Below, one piece after another: positions 41,127 to 50,060 of a stretch of DNA of 64,000 nt. Both the position numbers and the translations under genes were made by a program. The notes beneath the pieces are model-generated. The model was not told where the DNA came from and did not search any database. It was given only the letters and a program-made list of their open reading frames with translations. This stretch comes from G963665925 sp963678925 (GTDB taxonomy: Bacteria > Bacillota > Clostridia > Peptostreptococcales > Acidaminobacteraceae): NCBI GenBank assembly GCA_963678925.1, contig OY787533.1, positions 1,984,001 to 2,048,000 on the forward strand. The letters are read 5' to 3'. How positions within the stretch are numbered: position 1 is the stretch's first letter; every line of letters begins with the position of its first letter.

Positions 41127-42827
41127 ATGAAGATGACTAAAGAAAACAAGCATCTTGATGATGCAACTGTCGACAATGCCAATGGAACTGAATTTCGATC
41201 GAGGAACTTCATTCAGCAGATTATTGATGAAGATATGAAGTCCGACAAATATGGTGGTCGGGTACATACGAGATTTCCGCCAGAGCCAAACGGATATCTT
41301 CACATTGGACATGCCAAGGCGATTTGCATTAATTTCGGCATCAAGGAAGAGTTCAGTGGGAAGTGTAATCTGCGTTTTGATGATACAAATCCAGTAAAAG
41401 AAGATACGGAATACGTTGAAGCAATCCAGGAAGACGTCAAGTGGCTGGGATTCCAGTGGGACGGCCTGTTTTACGCATCTGACTATTTCGGAAAAATGTA
41501 CGAGTACGCACAAATCCTGATCCGCAAGGGCAAGGCATACGTGTGTGATTTGACAGCTGAAGAGACACGTGAGTACCGCGGTGACTTTACAACACCAGGT
41601 AAGAACAGCCCTTACAGAGAACGTTCTGTTGAGGAGAACCTTGATCTGTTCGAACGCATGAAAAAGGGTGAATTCCCTGATGGCGAGCGTGTTCTTAGAG
41701 CTAAAATAGACATGGAATCACCAAACCTCAACATGCGTGATCCGGTTCTTTACCGTATTTCCCATAATGAGCATCACAATACTGGTGCAGAGTGGTGTAT
41801 CTATCCGATGTACGACTATGCGCATCCGATTGAAGATGCGATTGAAGGGGTGACACACTCCCTGTGTTCCCTTGAATTTGAAAACCACAGACCGCTATAC
41901 GACTGGGTTCTCAATGAAATTGGCGTATGGGAGACTCCGCCTCAGCAGATTGAATTTGCAAGGCTGAATATGACAAATACACTTATGAGCAAGCGTTACA
42001 TTCGTGCGCTCGTTGAAGATGGTACTTTAGATGGCTGGAACGATCCACGTCTGCATACCCTTTCAGGACTCAGACGTCGTGGCGTGACTGCGGAAGCGAT
42101 TAAGAACTTCATTGAAGAAGTGGGTGTTTCCAAATCCAACAGTGTTGTTGATTCAGAGAATCTTGACCACTTTGTACGTGAAGACCTTAAAATGAAGGCG
42201 CCGCGTGCCATGGCAGTTATCGATCCGCTCAAGGTCGTAATTACCAACTATCCTGAAGGACAGACAGAAATGCTTGAAGCAGAGCTGAATCCGGAAAACC
42301 CTGAGATGGGTTCACGTCAGATTCCGTTCGGCAGAGTGGTTTATGTAGAGCGTGAAGACTTCATGGAAGAGCCGGTCAAGAAGTTTTTCAGACTTTTCCC
42401 GGGCAATGAAGTCCGTCTGCGTCATGCATACTTTATCAAGTGCAATGAGGTCATTAAAGATGAAGCGGGGAACATCACCGAGCTTCACTGTACATATGAC
42501 CCTGAGACAAAATCAGGGTCTGGATTTACAGGCCGTAAAGTCAAAGGCACACTGCACTGGGTTGCTGAAGCGGATCATATCAATGCAGAGGTGCGTCTGT
42601 ACGACCATCTTCTGGCTGAAGGTGAAGACGGTGAAGATATCGTCAATCCAAACTCGCTTGTGAAGCTTGAAAACTGTAAACTTGAACCTTATTTCGGCAG
42701 CTCTGAAAAGGGTGACAAGTTCCAGTTCCTGCGTCATGGCTTCTTCTGTGAAGACTCCAAGGTGTCTACAGATGAAATGAAAGTATTCAATAGAATCGTA
42801 TCCCTGAAGAGTTCTTGGAAGAAATAA
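41127..42827 (+). CDS. glnS: Glutaminyl-tRNA synthetase
   Basis: A 566-residue class I synthetase that charges tRNA-Gln. The HIGH motif is in FPPEPNGYLHIGHAKA and the KMSKS counterpart is LMSKRYIRAL. RFDDTNPVKEDTEYV and the C-terminal anticodon-binding barrels (PFGRVVYVEREDF, KVKGTLHWV) are intact. AGGAGG lies five bases before the ATG at 41127. It stands alone and ends at a hairpin terminator. Its presence suggests direct glutaminylation, at least in part, where many Firmicutes use GatCAB. Confidence 0.97.
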   Translation: MKMTKENKHLDDATVDNANGTEFRSRNFIQQIIDEDMKSDKYGGRVHTRFPPEPNGYLHIGHAKAICINFGIKEEFSGKCNLRFDDTNPVKEDTEYVEAIQEDVKWLGFQWDGLFYASDYFGKMYEYAQILIRKGKAYVCDLTAEETREYRGDFTTPGKNSPYRERSVEENLDLFERMKKGEFPDGERVLRAKIDMESPNLNMRDPVLYRISHNEHHNTGAEWCIYPMYDYAHPIEDAIEGVTHSLCSLEFENHRPLYDWVLNEIGVWETPPQQIEFARLNMTNTLMSKRYIRALVEDGTLDGWNDPRLHTLSGLRRRGVTAEAIKNFIEEVGVSKSNSVVDSENLDHFVREDLKMKAPRAMAVIDPLKVVITNYPEGQTEMLEAELNPENPEMGSRQIPFGRVVYVEREDFMEEPVKKFFRLFPGNEVRLRHAYFIKCNEVIKDEAGNITELHCTYDPETKSGSGFTGRKVKGTLHWVAEADHINAEVRLYDHLLAEGEDGEDIVNPNSLVKLENCKLEPYFGSSEKGDKFQFLRHGFFCEDSKVSTDEMKVFNRIVSLKSSWKK

Positions 42828-42856
42828 GAGCTTTTGGAACGAATGAATCAGAAATA

Positions 42857-42899
42857 AATCCCGTGAGTGCGTATTTGAATGCATTCACGGGATTTTTAT
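42857..42899 (+). terminator. glnS terminator
   Basis: AATCCCGTGA-GTGC and GCATTCACGGGATT form a stem of about 14 bp with one mismatch over an A/T-rich loop, followed by TTTTTATT. Confidence 0.85.
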
Positions 42900-42931
42900 T
42901 GTTCGCGACTTGGGGTTTCGTTTTCAGGCGA

Positions 42932-43450
42932 CTAGCCAGGGTCGACCGGTATCTTGAGTTTGATGCTCAGCCCATGAGGCTGATTGCGGACAAATTCGAT
43001 TTCGCCGTTCATACCGTGTGTAATGATGCTGTGCACGATGATGTAGGCTCGGGTAAAAGCGGCGAACTCTTTGCGCTGAGGGGTTTCAGTAATGGCGGGC
43101 AGAAGATCGACGGCTCCTGTTTTCAATGCGTCGAGAGCATCAGACCAGGTCTCATACTGTTTTGACTGGAATTTGAGGGGATAGTTGGCCTCAATCCAGT
43201 CCAGATAGTCCATGGCAAGGCCGCAGTAGGTGGTGTCATCCAAGTATTCATATGGTGCAAAAACCGGATCGTGGGCAGTATAAATAACCGGATGTGCTTC
43301 AATCCAGTTGCGTTCTGCATCTGTAAATTCAGCGGGCATAAAATCAGCGGTTTCACTGAAGGTCGACTTGGGTGACGGAATGAACACCGCAAAGCTGATC
43401 AGCGCAATAATCACTGCGTATGCCATCTGGGCCTTGTATTTTTTAAGCAT
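42932..43450 (-). pseudogene. Internally deleted sensor kinase remnant (SBP domain joined to a kinase tail)
   Basis: The frame from the ATG at 43450 encodes 172 residues: one N-terminal helix (QMAYAVIIALISFAVFIP), then the start of a family 3 solute-binding domain (FTDAERNWIEAHPVIYTAHD to RKEFAAFTRAYI). It stops being a binding domain after about 70% of a lobe and ends in MNGEIEFVRNQPHGLSIKLK, which looks like the last strands of a histidine-kinase ATPase domain. The simplest reading is a BvgS-like kinase that lost its middle by an in-frame deletion. A membrane-tethered partial sensor cannot be excluded. The ribosome site is weak. Confidence 0.55.
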
Positions 43451-43664
43451 AGTCATCACTCGTATCTGATAAAAACCTAAAGCATAGGATTGGGCAATCA
43501 AGCTGAAATATGACTTGTTACTTGAACGATACCCTGACAGAGACCAGACAATATAAAATAAATATAAATTTATTGGCAAGGTGGTGTAAAAACATTTAGG
43601 CCCTGAATATAAGTGCATGCAATAGGTCGGGCAAATATGACCTCGTTTTGCGAACATGTGTGCC

Positions 43665-43693
43665 TTTACATTGTATCTTTGACAAGTTATAAT
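43665..43693 (+). promoter_or_regulatory. Sigma70-type promoter of the thiamine operon
   Basis: TTTACA (43665-43670), a 17-bp spacer and TATAAT (43688-43693). Transcription would start near 43700, about 25 bases before the TPP riboswitch. Confidence 0.75.
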
Positions 43694-43722
43694 GACCTTG
43701 ATTTCATATAATCGCATAACAC

Positions 43723-43811
43723 GCTGCTGGGGGTGCCGTATGGCTGAGAGGAGCATTGCTCTAACCCTTTGAACCTGATTTCGTTAAAGCGAACGTAGGG
43801 ATAGCTGCATT
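43723..43811 (+). promoter_or_regulatory. TPP riboswitch (THI element)
   Basis: The conserved core is present: GGGGGTGCC, GGCTGAGAGG, ACCCTTTGAACCTGAT and the closing CGTAGGGATAG. The P1 helix is formed by GCTGCT and AGCTGC with one mismatch. It senses thiamine pyrophosphate and lies upstream of thiS-thiF-thiG-thiH-thiE. Confidence 0.95.
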
Positions 43812-43828
43812 GGAAGACTGATTTTGTG

Positions 43829-43867
43829 CGCATACTCTACATTTACATGTAGGGTGTGCGTTTTTTC
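43829..43867 (+). terminator. Riboswitch expression-platform terminator
   Basis: CGCATACTCTACAT (43829-43842) pairs with ATGTAGGGTGTGCG (43847-43860), including two wobble pairs, followed by six T residues. It lies directly after the TPP aptamer, so TPP binding probably favours termination before thiS. Confidence 0.88.
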
Positions 43868-43944
43868 TATTTGCGGATAAAACGGGCTATCAAGCTCTCC
43901 CGGTGTGTTGGTTAGTACAAGTTTATACAGACAGGAGGATGTAC

Positions 43945-44139
43945 ATGATCATTAACGGGAAAAAGCGCGAGGTGCCCGAGGGGGCAAACATACTCGAAAT
44001 GCTGAAAGTCCTGGAACTTGACTCAGAGAAAGTTGTCGTTGAAGTCAATGCGGCAATCGTCGGCAAGGATGATTTTGAAGACCATAAGTTGAGTACTGGA
44101 GACAAGATTGAAATAATCGCCTTTGTTGGAGGCGGGTAA
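43945..44139 (+). CDS. thiS: Sulfur carrier protein ThiS
   Basis: A 64-residue ubiquitin-like protein ending in Gly-Gly-Gly (IIAFVGGG), whose C-terminal glycine is adenylated by ThiF and then carries the sulfur for the thiazole of thiamine. AGGAGG lies six bases before the ATG at 43945. Its stop overlaps the thiF start (TAATG). Confidence 0.93.
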   Translation: MIINGKKREVPEGANILEMLKVLELDSEKVVVEVNAAIVGKDDFEDHKLSTGDKIEIIAFVGGG

Positions 44140-44945
44140 TGAAGATACAGCTGAACGAAAAGACAATAGAAATTGAAGCAGGTCAGACTGCGTTTGGTGT
44201 CAGAAAGAGCCATAAGCCTGAAGCCGATGTCGTCATCTGCAACGGATTCCTATTGAAGGATGACAGAGTGCTGGAGGCTGGGGACAGCCTTGTCCTCATT
44301 GTACGTGGGGCCATGCCCTCGCACGAGGAACTTGAAGTCCTTATGGTATCGCGGCATACAACCGGTGTTCATGAGCGGGTGAAGAAGGCGCATGTTGCAA
44401 TCGCTGGATTGGGCGGTCTTGGATCAAACATCGCCGTGGCCCTGGCTCGAACGGGTGTTGGGAAAATGACCCTCTTAGATTTTGATGTGGTGGAGCCCAG
44501 CAACCTGAACAGACAGCACTATATGGTCCGCCATATTGGTATGAAAAAAACAGAGGCGCTGCAGGCACAGATTCAAGAAATCAATCCCTTCATTGAAGTG
44601 GAGACTCATGATGTCTTTCTGGAGCGTGAAAACCTGATGACCTACTTAGGCGGTGCGGATATTGCAGTAGAAGCTTTTGATGGTGCCGCGTCAAAGGCCA
44701 TGATGGTTTCCGAGTGGGTCCGGTGCAGACCTGACCGTCCGATTGTGGCGGCGTCCGGTGTCGCAGGTTACGGCTCGAGCAATGAGGTCCTTACGTCAAA
44801 TCCCATGGGCCAGGTTTACCTTGTGGGAGACAGCGTATCGGAGGCGAGAATCGGTGAAGGACTGATGGCACCGAGGGTGAGCGTCGCAGCAGGGCATCAG
44901 GCCAACATGGTACTCCGCCTGATTATGGATATGCAGCGGCCTTAA
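44139..44945 (+). CDS. thiF: ThiS adenylyltransferase ThiF with a ubiquitin-like N-terminal extension
   Basis: A 268-residue E1-like enzyme. The ATP-binding core is HVAIAGLGGLGSNIAVALAR with LLDFDVVEPSNLNRQ, typical of ThiF/MoeB. Residues 1-65 form an added beta-grasp, ThiS-like segment (MKIQLNEKTIEIEAGQTAFG, ending IVRGAMPSHEE) that lacks the C-terminal Gly-Gly, so it cannot be a sulfur carrier itself and may position ThiS. The zinc-binding CxxC pairs of larger MoeB-type proteins are not seen. It is coupled to thiS by a one-base overlap. Confidence 0.9.
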   Translation: MKIQLNEKTIEIEAGQTAFGVRKSHKPEADVVICNGFLLKDDRVLEAGDSLVLIVRGAMPSHEELEVLMVSRHTTGVHERVKKAHVAIAGLGGLGSNIAVALARTGVGKMTLLDFDVVEPSNLNRQHYMVRHIGMKKTEALQAQIQEINPFIEVETHDVFLERENLMTYLGGADIAVEAFDGAASKAMMVSEWVRCRPDRPIVAASGVAGYGSSNEVLTSNPMGQVYLVGDSVSEARIGEGLMAPRVSVAAGHQANMVLRLIMDMQRP

Positions 44946-45008
44946 GGACATGTTTTAACATTAAAGTGAAGACAGAAACCTGTCTGGTACATAAAAGGAG
45001 AATACATA

Positions 45009-45785
45009 ATGGACAAACTGATTATTGGTGGCAAGACACTTTCCAGCCGACTTTTCATAGGCACGGGAAAATTTCCAAGAAAGACAATGATTCCAGAAGT
45101 CGTGGCGGCTTGTGGAACGAATGTGGTGACAATGGCGCTTAGACGTGTGGATATCGGGTCCAAGGAAGAGAATATTCTCGACTATATCCCCAAAGACATC
45201 ACACTGCTTCCCAATACGTCGGGTGCCAGAAATGCTGAAGAAGCGGTACGTATAGCACGTCTTGCAAGGGCCATGGGTGCTGGAGACTGGGTGAAGATCG
45301 AAGTCATTTCAGATATGAAGTACCTGCTTCCAGACAACAGGGAAACCATTAAAGCGACAGAGATTCTGGCAAAGGAAGGTTTTGTTGTACTGCCATACAT
45401 GAGCCCTGACCTGATGGATGCCAAGCGTCTTGTTGAAGCGGGCGCAGCGACAGTCATGCCTCTTGGTGCGCCGATTGGGACCAATAGAGGGATTCGAACA
45501 AAGGAAATGACACAGATCATCATTGATGAAATAGATATTCCTGTCATTGTGGATGCGGGCATCGGAAAGCCTTCTGATGCGGCACTTGCCATGGAAATGG
45601 GCGCGGATGCAGTCCTTGTAAACACGGCCATTGCAACAGCGGAAGACCCAGTTCAGATGGCGCGTGCCTTCAGCATGGCCGTTGAAGCCGGTCGAATCGC
45701 TTACACTGCAAAAATGGGCCAGATGCACAAGTACGCCCAGGCGTCATCACCGCTGACGGGTTTCCTGAGAGAGGGTGGCGCATAA
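45009..45785 (+). CDS. thiG: Thiazole synthase ThiG
   Basis: A 258-residue TIM-barrel enzyme that builds the thiazole phosphate from deoxyxylulose-5-P, dehydroglycine and ThiS-thiocarboxylate. GKTLSSRLFIGTGKFP, ALRRVD, LPNTSGARNAEEAVRIA, VIVDAGIGKPSDAA and GADAVLVNTAIA are characteristic. AAGGAG precedes the ATG and its stop overlaps the thiH start by one base (TAATG). Confidence 0.96.
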   Translation: MDKLIIGGKTLSSRLFIGTGKFPRKTMIPEVVAACGTNVVTMALRRVDIGSKEENILDYIPKDITLLPNTSGARNAEEAVRIARLARAMGAGDWVKIEVISDMKYLLPDNRETIKATEILAKEGFVVLPYMSPDLMDAKRLVEAGAATVMPLGAPIGTNRGIRTKEMTQIIIDEIDIPVIVDAGIGKPSDAALAMEMGADAVLVNTAIATAEDPVQMARAFSMAVEAGRIAYTAKMGQMHKYAQASSPLTGFLREGGA

Positions 45786-46912
45786 TGGGCACCTTCTATG
45801 ATGAAATTCAGAAGTTTGACGATGCGTGGTTCAACAGGGTTGTGGAAGAGGCCACGGTCTCAGATGTGGACCAGGTGCTTTCCAAACGTGTCATTCAGCT
45901 TGAAGACATGCCTGTACTGCTTTCAAAGGCGGCTGGCGCATGTCTTGAAAAAATGGCCCAGCGTGCCCACCAGCGGCGTCTTCAGCATTTTGGAAAAGCC
46001 ATTGTTCTCTACACGCCCCTCTATCTGGCAAATTACTGTGTAAATGGATGCACATATTGTGGTTACAATGTGCATAACAAAATCGGAAGACATCAGTTAT
46101 CCACAGAAGAGATAGAAAGGGAAGCTCAGGAAATTGCAAAGACAGGGCTCAAGCACATCTTGATCTTGACCGGGGAGTCGGAAGAGCACACACCGGTATC
46201 CTATATTGTTGAAGCTGTAAAGATTCTGAGAAAGTACTTTGACTCCATTGCCATAGAGATCTACCCACTGTCAGAAGCGGATTACAAGCGTGTCATCGAG
46301 GCGGGTGTGGATGGACTGACCGTCTACCAGGAGGTCTATGATCCAAAGGTTTATGATGAAGTGCATCTTTTCGGACCTAAAAAGAACTACAGGAACAGGC
46401 TTGAAGCACCGGAACGCGGCGCGAAGGAAGGGATGCGGTCTGTGAATATCGGGGCCCTTCTCGGACTTGACGACTGGCGCAAGGAGGCTTTCAAGACCGC
46501 TTGGCATGCCAGTCATATTCATAAGAATTACCCTGAGGTCGAGCTGGCTGTCTCTATGCCTAGAATCAGGCCATGTGCAGGCGGCTATCAGGTTGCCAAT
46601 CCGGTGGACGATGCGGCCTTTGTTCAGATTCTTCTGGCGACAGGCTGTCTGCTTCCATTTGTGGGAATCACCATGTCGACCCGCGAAGCGGCAGACTTCA
46701 GAAACAATCTTGTGCCACTGGGCGTGACAAAAATTTCAGCTGGAGTTTCAACCAAGGTTGGCGGACATACAGATGACGACAACGACTCCGATGCACAATT
46801 TGAGATTTCAGATGGCCGCTCGGTGGATGAAATGCGTGATTACCTCCTTTCGGCAGGCTACCAGCCCGTGTTTAAAGACTGGTTTGACCTGCGCGTTGAA
46901 GGCGTCTTATGA
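45785..46912 (+). CDS. thiH: 2-iminoacetate synthase ThiH (radical SAM)
   Basis: A 375-residue radical SAM enzyme that cleaves tyrosine to give dehydroglycine for ThiG. The cluster motif C-x3-C-x2-C is CVNGCTYCGYNVHNK. GLKHILILTGESEEHTP and the C-terminal AGVSTKVGGH are typical of ThiH. Using ThiH, not the oxygen-dependent ThiO, fits an anaerobe. It overlaps thiE by four bases. Confidence 0.96.
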   Translation: MGTFYDEIQKFDDAWFNRVVEEATVSDVDQVLSKRVIQLEDMPVLLSKAAGACLEKMAQRAHQRRLQHFGKAIVLYTPLYLANYCVNGCTYCGYNVHNKIGRHQLSTEEIEREAQEIAKTGLKHILILTGESEEHTPVSYIVEAVKILRKYFDSIAIEIYPLSEADYKRVIEAGVDGLTVYQEVYDPKVYDEVHLFGPKKNYRNRLEAPERGAKEGMRSVNIGALLGLDDWRKEAFKTAWHASHIHKNYPEVELAVSMPRIRPCAGGYQVANPVDDAAFVQILLATGCLLPFVGITMSTREAADFRNNLVPLGVTKISAGVSTKVGGHTDDDNDSDAQFEISDGRSVDEMRDYLLSAGYQPVFKDWFDLRVEGVL

Positions 46913-47529
46913 TTTATCTTATTACCAATAGGCATCTGGCAGGGGTAGAAGCCTTTGAAGAGGTTGTGGTCGAGGCAATCGATGCAGGGGTTCACGGTGT
47001 GATTCTTCGAGAAAAGGATCTGCCAAAGGCAATGTGCTTAAGGTATGGAAAAGCGTTTAAGAAGCGCATGCGTTCAGGCCAGAAACTGATCATGCATTCT
47101 CATGTAGATGTCGCTCTTGAAGCGTCGGCAGATGGGGTACACTTTTCCTTTGCGGATTTTATAGCACTGGATGAGAAGTCAATACGCCAGCTTTCAGGAG
47201 AATCGGAACTGCTTCTAGGCGTGAGTGTACATTCGGTAGAAGAAGCGGTTAAGGCTGCAGTACATGGGGCATCCTACCTCCTTGCAGGCCATGTTTTTGA
47301 TACATCATGCAAGGTAGGGCTTCCAGGACGGGGACTCGATTTTATTGCCTCCGTTTGTGGTGCAGTGGATATTCCAGTCATTGCCCTAGGTGGCATTTCA
47401 CCACAGAACGCACATCTTGTGGTGTCTGCTGGGGCGACAGGTGTGGCGGTCATGTCTGGCATTATGGCCGCTGAGTCTTCTGGATGTGCTGTTGTGTCTT
47501 ATTTTCGTGAAGGCATGACGCCTGTATAA
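46909..47529 (+). CDS. Thiamine phosphate synthase-family protein (ThiE/TenI-like)
   Basis: A 206-residue TIM-barrel protein of the ThiE/TenI group. ILREKDLP, the VHFSFADF position (ThiE usually reads VHLGQ.D), GVSVHSVEEA, HVFDTSCKVGLPGRG and VIALGGISPQNA are visible. ThiE joins the thiazole and pyrimidine phosphates; TenI aromatises the thiazole. The altered VHLGQD segment leans toward TenI-type activity, but ThiE cannot be excluded. It is the last gene of the riboswitch-controlled operon. ThiC, ThiD and ThiM are not in the window. Confidence 0.82.
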   Translation: MIYLITNRHLAGVEAFEEVVVEAIDAGVHGVILREKDLPKAMCLRYGKAFKKRMRSGQKLIMHSHVDVALEASADGVHFSFADFIALDEKSIRQLSGESELLLGVSVHSVEEAVKAAVHGASYLLAGHVFDTSCKVGLPGRGLDFIASVCGAVDIPVIALGGISPQNAHLVVSAGATGVAVMSGIMAAESSGCAVVSYFREGMTPV

Positions 47530-47545
47530 GCATATACAAAGATAG

Positions 47546-47588
47546 AAAACAGATGGAAACCTTGTTACAGGGATTCCATCTGTTTTTA
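47546..47588 (+). terminator. Terminator of the thiamine operon
   Basis: AAAACAGATGGAA and TTCCATCTGTTTTT form a perfect stem of about 13 bp with a 15-base loop and a T tract, just after the last gene. Confidence 0.88.
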
Positions 47589-47644
47589 TAATTAAGTGTC
47601 AAATCGATTTTGATGTGTCAAAGTATTACAATTAGGAACGCAGT

Positions 47645-49066
47645 TTAGACTGCGTTTTCAGAAATCTCATAGACTGTATTTTCATAAATTTTATAGATTG
47701 CATTACGATGAACGTCGTGTGCAGCTTCCATTATCGATTCACCGATTGTAGGATGCGCGTGGATAACGTCACCAATAGCATCGATAGAAGCACCTATTCC
47801 AATTGCGATTGCGCCTTCATGAATCATGTCGCTAGCTCTTGGACCAAATATGTGAAGACCAAGCACTTGGTCGTTATCACCGTTTACTACAAATTTAATC
47901 AGACCAGTTTTGCCCATTGCCATTACTTTAGCATTGCCTGACAGATCCCATTTTCCGATTTTTACATTAGAATATTGTTCTAGTGCTTGCTTTTCAGTAA
48001 GTCCAACTGAAGCAAGTTCAGGTTCTAAATAAACGCAAGCTGGTGTTGTGGAAATATCAAATACTTTTTTATTGCCCAGAACGATATTTTCCCCAAGTTT
48101 CAGAGCCTGTGCTTGTGCAACGTGTGCGAGCATCATGCCGCCAGTACAATCGCCAAGCGCATAGATATTCGGTTCAGTCGTACAAAGATACTCATTTACT
48201 TTAATAGCACCTTTTTCAGTCTCGACATTGACATTTTCTAATCCCAGACCTTGCGTAAATGGTTTTCTACCTACAGCCATGAGCACTTTTTCTACTTCAA
48301 GTTCAATCTCTTCCAGACCATTTCTAAATTTCACCGTACCACCATCAGGTGTGTCTTTGATTTCAAAGACGCTGCTGTTGGTGAATACATCAATACTGTC
48401 TTTTACAAGCTGCTCTTTTGCGAGATTTGCAAATTCATGATCCATATGTGGAAGTATTGTGTCACAAGCCTCGAGAATAGTCACTTTTGTTCCTAATCTA
48501 GAATAGAGAGATGCGAATTCGACACCGATTACACCACCACCGATGATGGCAAGGCTTTTTGGTGGTTTCTCAAAAGAAAGCGCATCGTCACTGGTAACGA
48601 CACAAGTTGCATCTGCACCTGGTACAGGAATGCTTGCAATGCTTGAACCTGTGGCCAGAATAGCTTTGTCAAAGTCCATAGACATTATTTTTCCGTCATT
48701 TAGAGTGATTTGAGCCGTGTTTGAACTTGTCAGGCTTGCTGTACCGTAGAGTACTTTTACATTGCGTCCGTCCATGACACCACCAACACCGCCACAAATT
48801 CCCTCTACGATGTTTTGCTTGTATGATTGCAGCTTTTTGAAATCAAGATGAGCGCCTTCAACAGAAATCCCCATGTTGGATACGTGATTGAGTTCATTAT
48901 ACAAATCAGTTGCATGAAGCAAGATCTTCGTCGGGATACAACCTGCATGTAGGCATGTTCCGCCCAACTTATATTTTTCAATAATGGTGACATCTGCACC
49001 TAAATCCGCTGCTTTTACAGCTGCAACATGTCCGCCTGGGCCACCGCCGATTACTAGAATTTTCAT
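47645..49066 (-). CDS. Dihydrolipoamide dehydrogenase-like flavoprotein
   Basis: A 473-residue FAD/NAD disulfide oxidoreductase. The N-terminal ILVIGGGPGGHVAAVKAAD binds FAD. The redox pair is in GGTCLHAGCIPTK (the common form has Asn and Ser at the variable sites), GGGVIGVEFASLY binds NAD, and HAHPTIGESIMEA holds the catalytic His-Glu of the C-terminal domain. It oxidises dihydrolipoyl groups of a 2-oxoacid or glycine-cleavage-type complex, none of which is adjacent. Its codons are richer in A/T than the flanking genes. It is divergent from an ArsR-rhodanese fusion that probably controls it. AAGGAGGAG precedes the ATG. Confidence 0.92.
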   Translation of the reverse strand: MKILVIGGGPGGHVAAVKAADLGADVTIIEKYKLGGTCLHAGCIPTKILLHATDLYNELNHVSNMGISVEGAHLDFKKLQSYKQNIVEGICGGVGGVMDGRNVKVLYGTASLTSSNTAQITLNDGKIMSMDFDKAILATGSSIASIPVPGADATCVVTSDDALSFEKPPKSLAIIGGGVIGVEFASLYSRLGTKVTILEACDTILPHMDHEFANLAKEQLVKDSIDVFTNSSVFEIKDTPDGGTVKFRNGLEEIELEVEKVLMAVGRKPFTQGLGLENVNVETEKGAIKVNEYLCTTEPNIYALGDCTGGMMLAHVAQAQALKLGENIVLGNKKVFDISTTPACVYLEPELASVGLTEKQALEQYSNVKIGKWDLSGNAKVMAMGKTGLIKFVVNGDNDQVLGLHIFGPRASDMIHEGAIAIGIGASIDAIGDVIHAHPTIGESIMEAAHDVHRNAIYKIYENTVYEISENAV

Positions 49067-49144
49067 AGTTCTCCTCCTTGGATAATGTTTGACTTAACGA
49101 CTGAGTTTTAAGAATCACAGTTAGATGCATCCAAAATTCATAGT

Positions 49145-49297
49145 ATTCAATTGAATAATTGAACAATGGGTAAAAATTAGGACGAATATTTTTTATTCGT
49201 CAGATTGATAAGTTTTGAACAATCGCTTTGAGACAATTATAGTTCTTTCTATTTATCTAGTCAATAGAATAATTGAATAGTTGAATAGTCTTTGAAT
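49145..49297. promoter_or_regulatory. Putative ArsR-type operators in the lpd/ArsR-rhodanese spacer
   Basis: A perfect palindrome ATTCAATTGAAT lies at 49145-49156. At 49273-49297 the half-site TTGAAT occurs three times, twice as a tandem 8-mer TTGAATAG. The 315-bp spacer is very A/T-rich. Operator function is inferred from the divergent ArsR-type gene. Confidence 0.5.
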
Positions 49298-49329
49298 GTC
49301 CATACTATGAAATACATGGACAGACGAAA

Positions 49330-49358
49330 TTGCATAAATGGGGTTGTTGGGCTATAAT
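49330..49358 (+). promoter_or_regulatory. Sigma70-type promoter of the ArsR-rhodanese gene
   Basis: TTGCAT (49330-49335), a 17-bp spacer and TATAAT (49353-49358), with the start codon at 49382 behind GGAGG. Confidence 0.65.
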
Positions 49359-49381
49359 ATCCACATGGAGGGTGAGTTTGC

Positions 49382-50053
49382 ATGGTTACAAGTACAAGTT
49401 CGAAACAATTGAAAATTGATATTTATAGACATCTCGCACGTATAGGGAAGGCATTATCAAGTCCACGCAGATTACATCTGATTGACTTGTTATGTGAAGG
49501 TCCTAAAACTGTAGAGAAGCTATCCAATGAAACTGGAATGTCTGTAGCGAATACATCTCAACATCTCCAAACACTTCTTGAATCGAGATTGGTTGAATTC
49601 GAGAAAAGAGGTCTATATTCGGTATATAAGTTGAGTGATCCAACGGTAGGTGTGATGTTCCATCACATGCAGGTTTTGGGTGAGAATTTATTGGCAGACA
49701 TTCAGAAGCTAATTGAAGATGTTTATGGAAAACATGGTGATATAGAGCAAATTGATGCTCGGCAATTAGTGGAAAAATTAGAGAATGGAAGTGTTACACT
49801 CATTGATGTGCGCCCTAAGGAAGATTATGATAATAATCATATTGAAGGTGCGAGCTCGATTCCTTTATCCGAGTTGGAGAAACATCTTGAGAAACTGCCT
49901 GCAAACCAAGAGATTATTGCCTATTGTCGAGGCCGTTACTGTTTGCTGTCAGTTGAAGCGGTAGCCTTACTCAATAAACACGGCTATAAGGCAGTGCGAT
50001 TTGAAGATGACTGTCGACCGTGGGATGATGACATCGGTGGCTGTGGATGTTAA
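49382..50053 (+). CDS. ArsR-type repressor fused to a rhodanese domain
   Basis: A 223-residue two-domain protein. Residues 15-95 are an ArsR winged helix (IGKALSSPRRLHLIDLLCEG, then MSVANTSQHLQTLLESRLVE). Residues 125-215 are a rhodanese domain with LIDVRPKEDYDNNHIEGA and the active loop CRGRYC, whose first Cys is the persulfide-forming residue. The tail GGCGC adds two cysteines. Such fusions probably sense reactive sulfur through the Cys pair. The gene is A/T-richer than its neighbours, like the divergent dihydrolipoamide dehydrogenase. Confidence 0.9.
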   Translation: MVTSTSSKQLKIDIYRHLARIGKALSSPRRLHLIDLLCEGPKTVEKLSNETGMSVANTSQHLQTLLESRLVEFEKRGLYSVYKLSDPTVGVMFHHMQVLGENLLADIQKLIEDVYGKHGDIEQIDARQLVEKLENGSVTLIDVRPKEDYDNNHIEGASSIPLSELEKHLEKLPANQEIIAYCRGRYCLLSVEAVALLNKHGYKAVRFEDDCRPWDDDIGGCGC

Positions 50054-50060
50054 TTATAAC

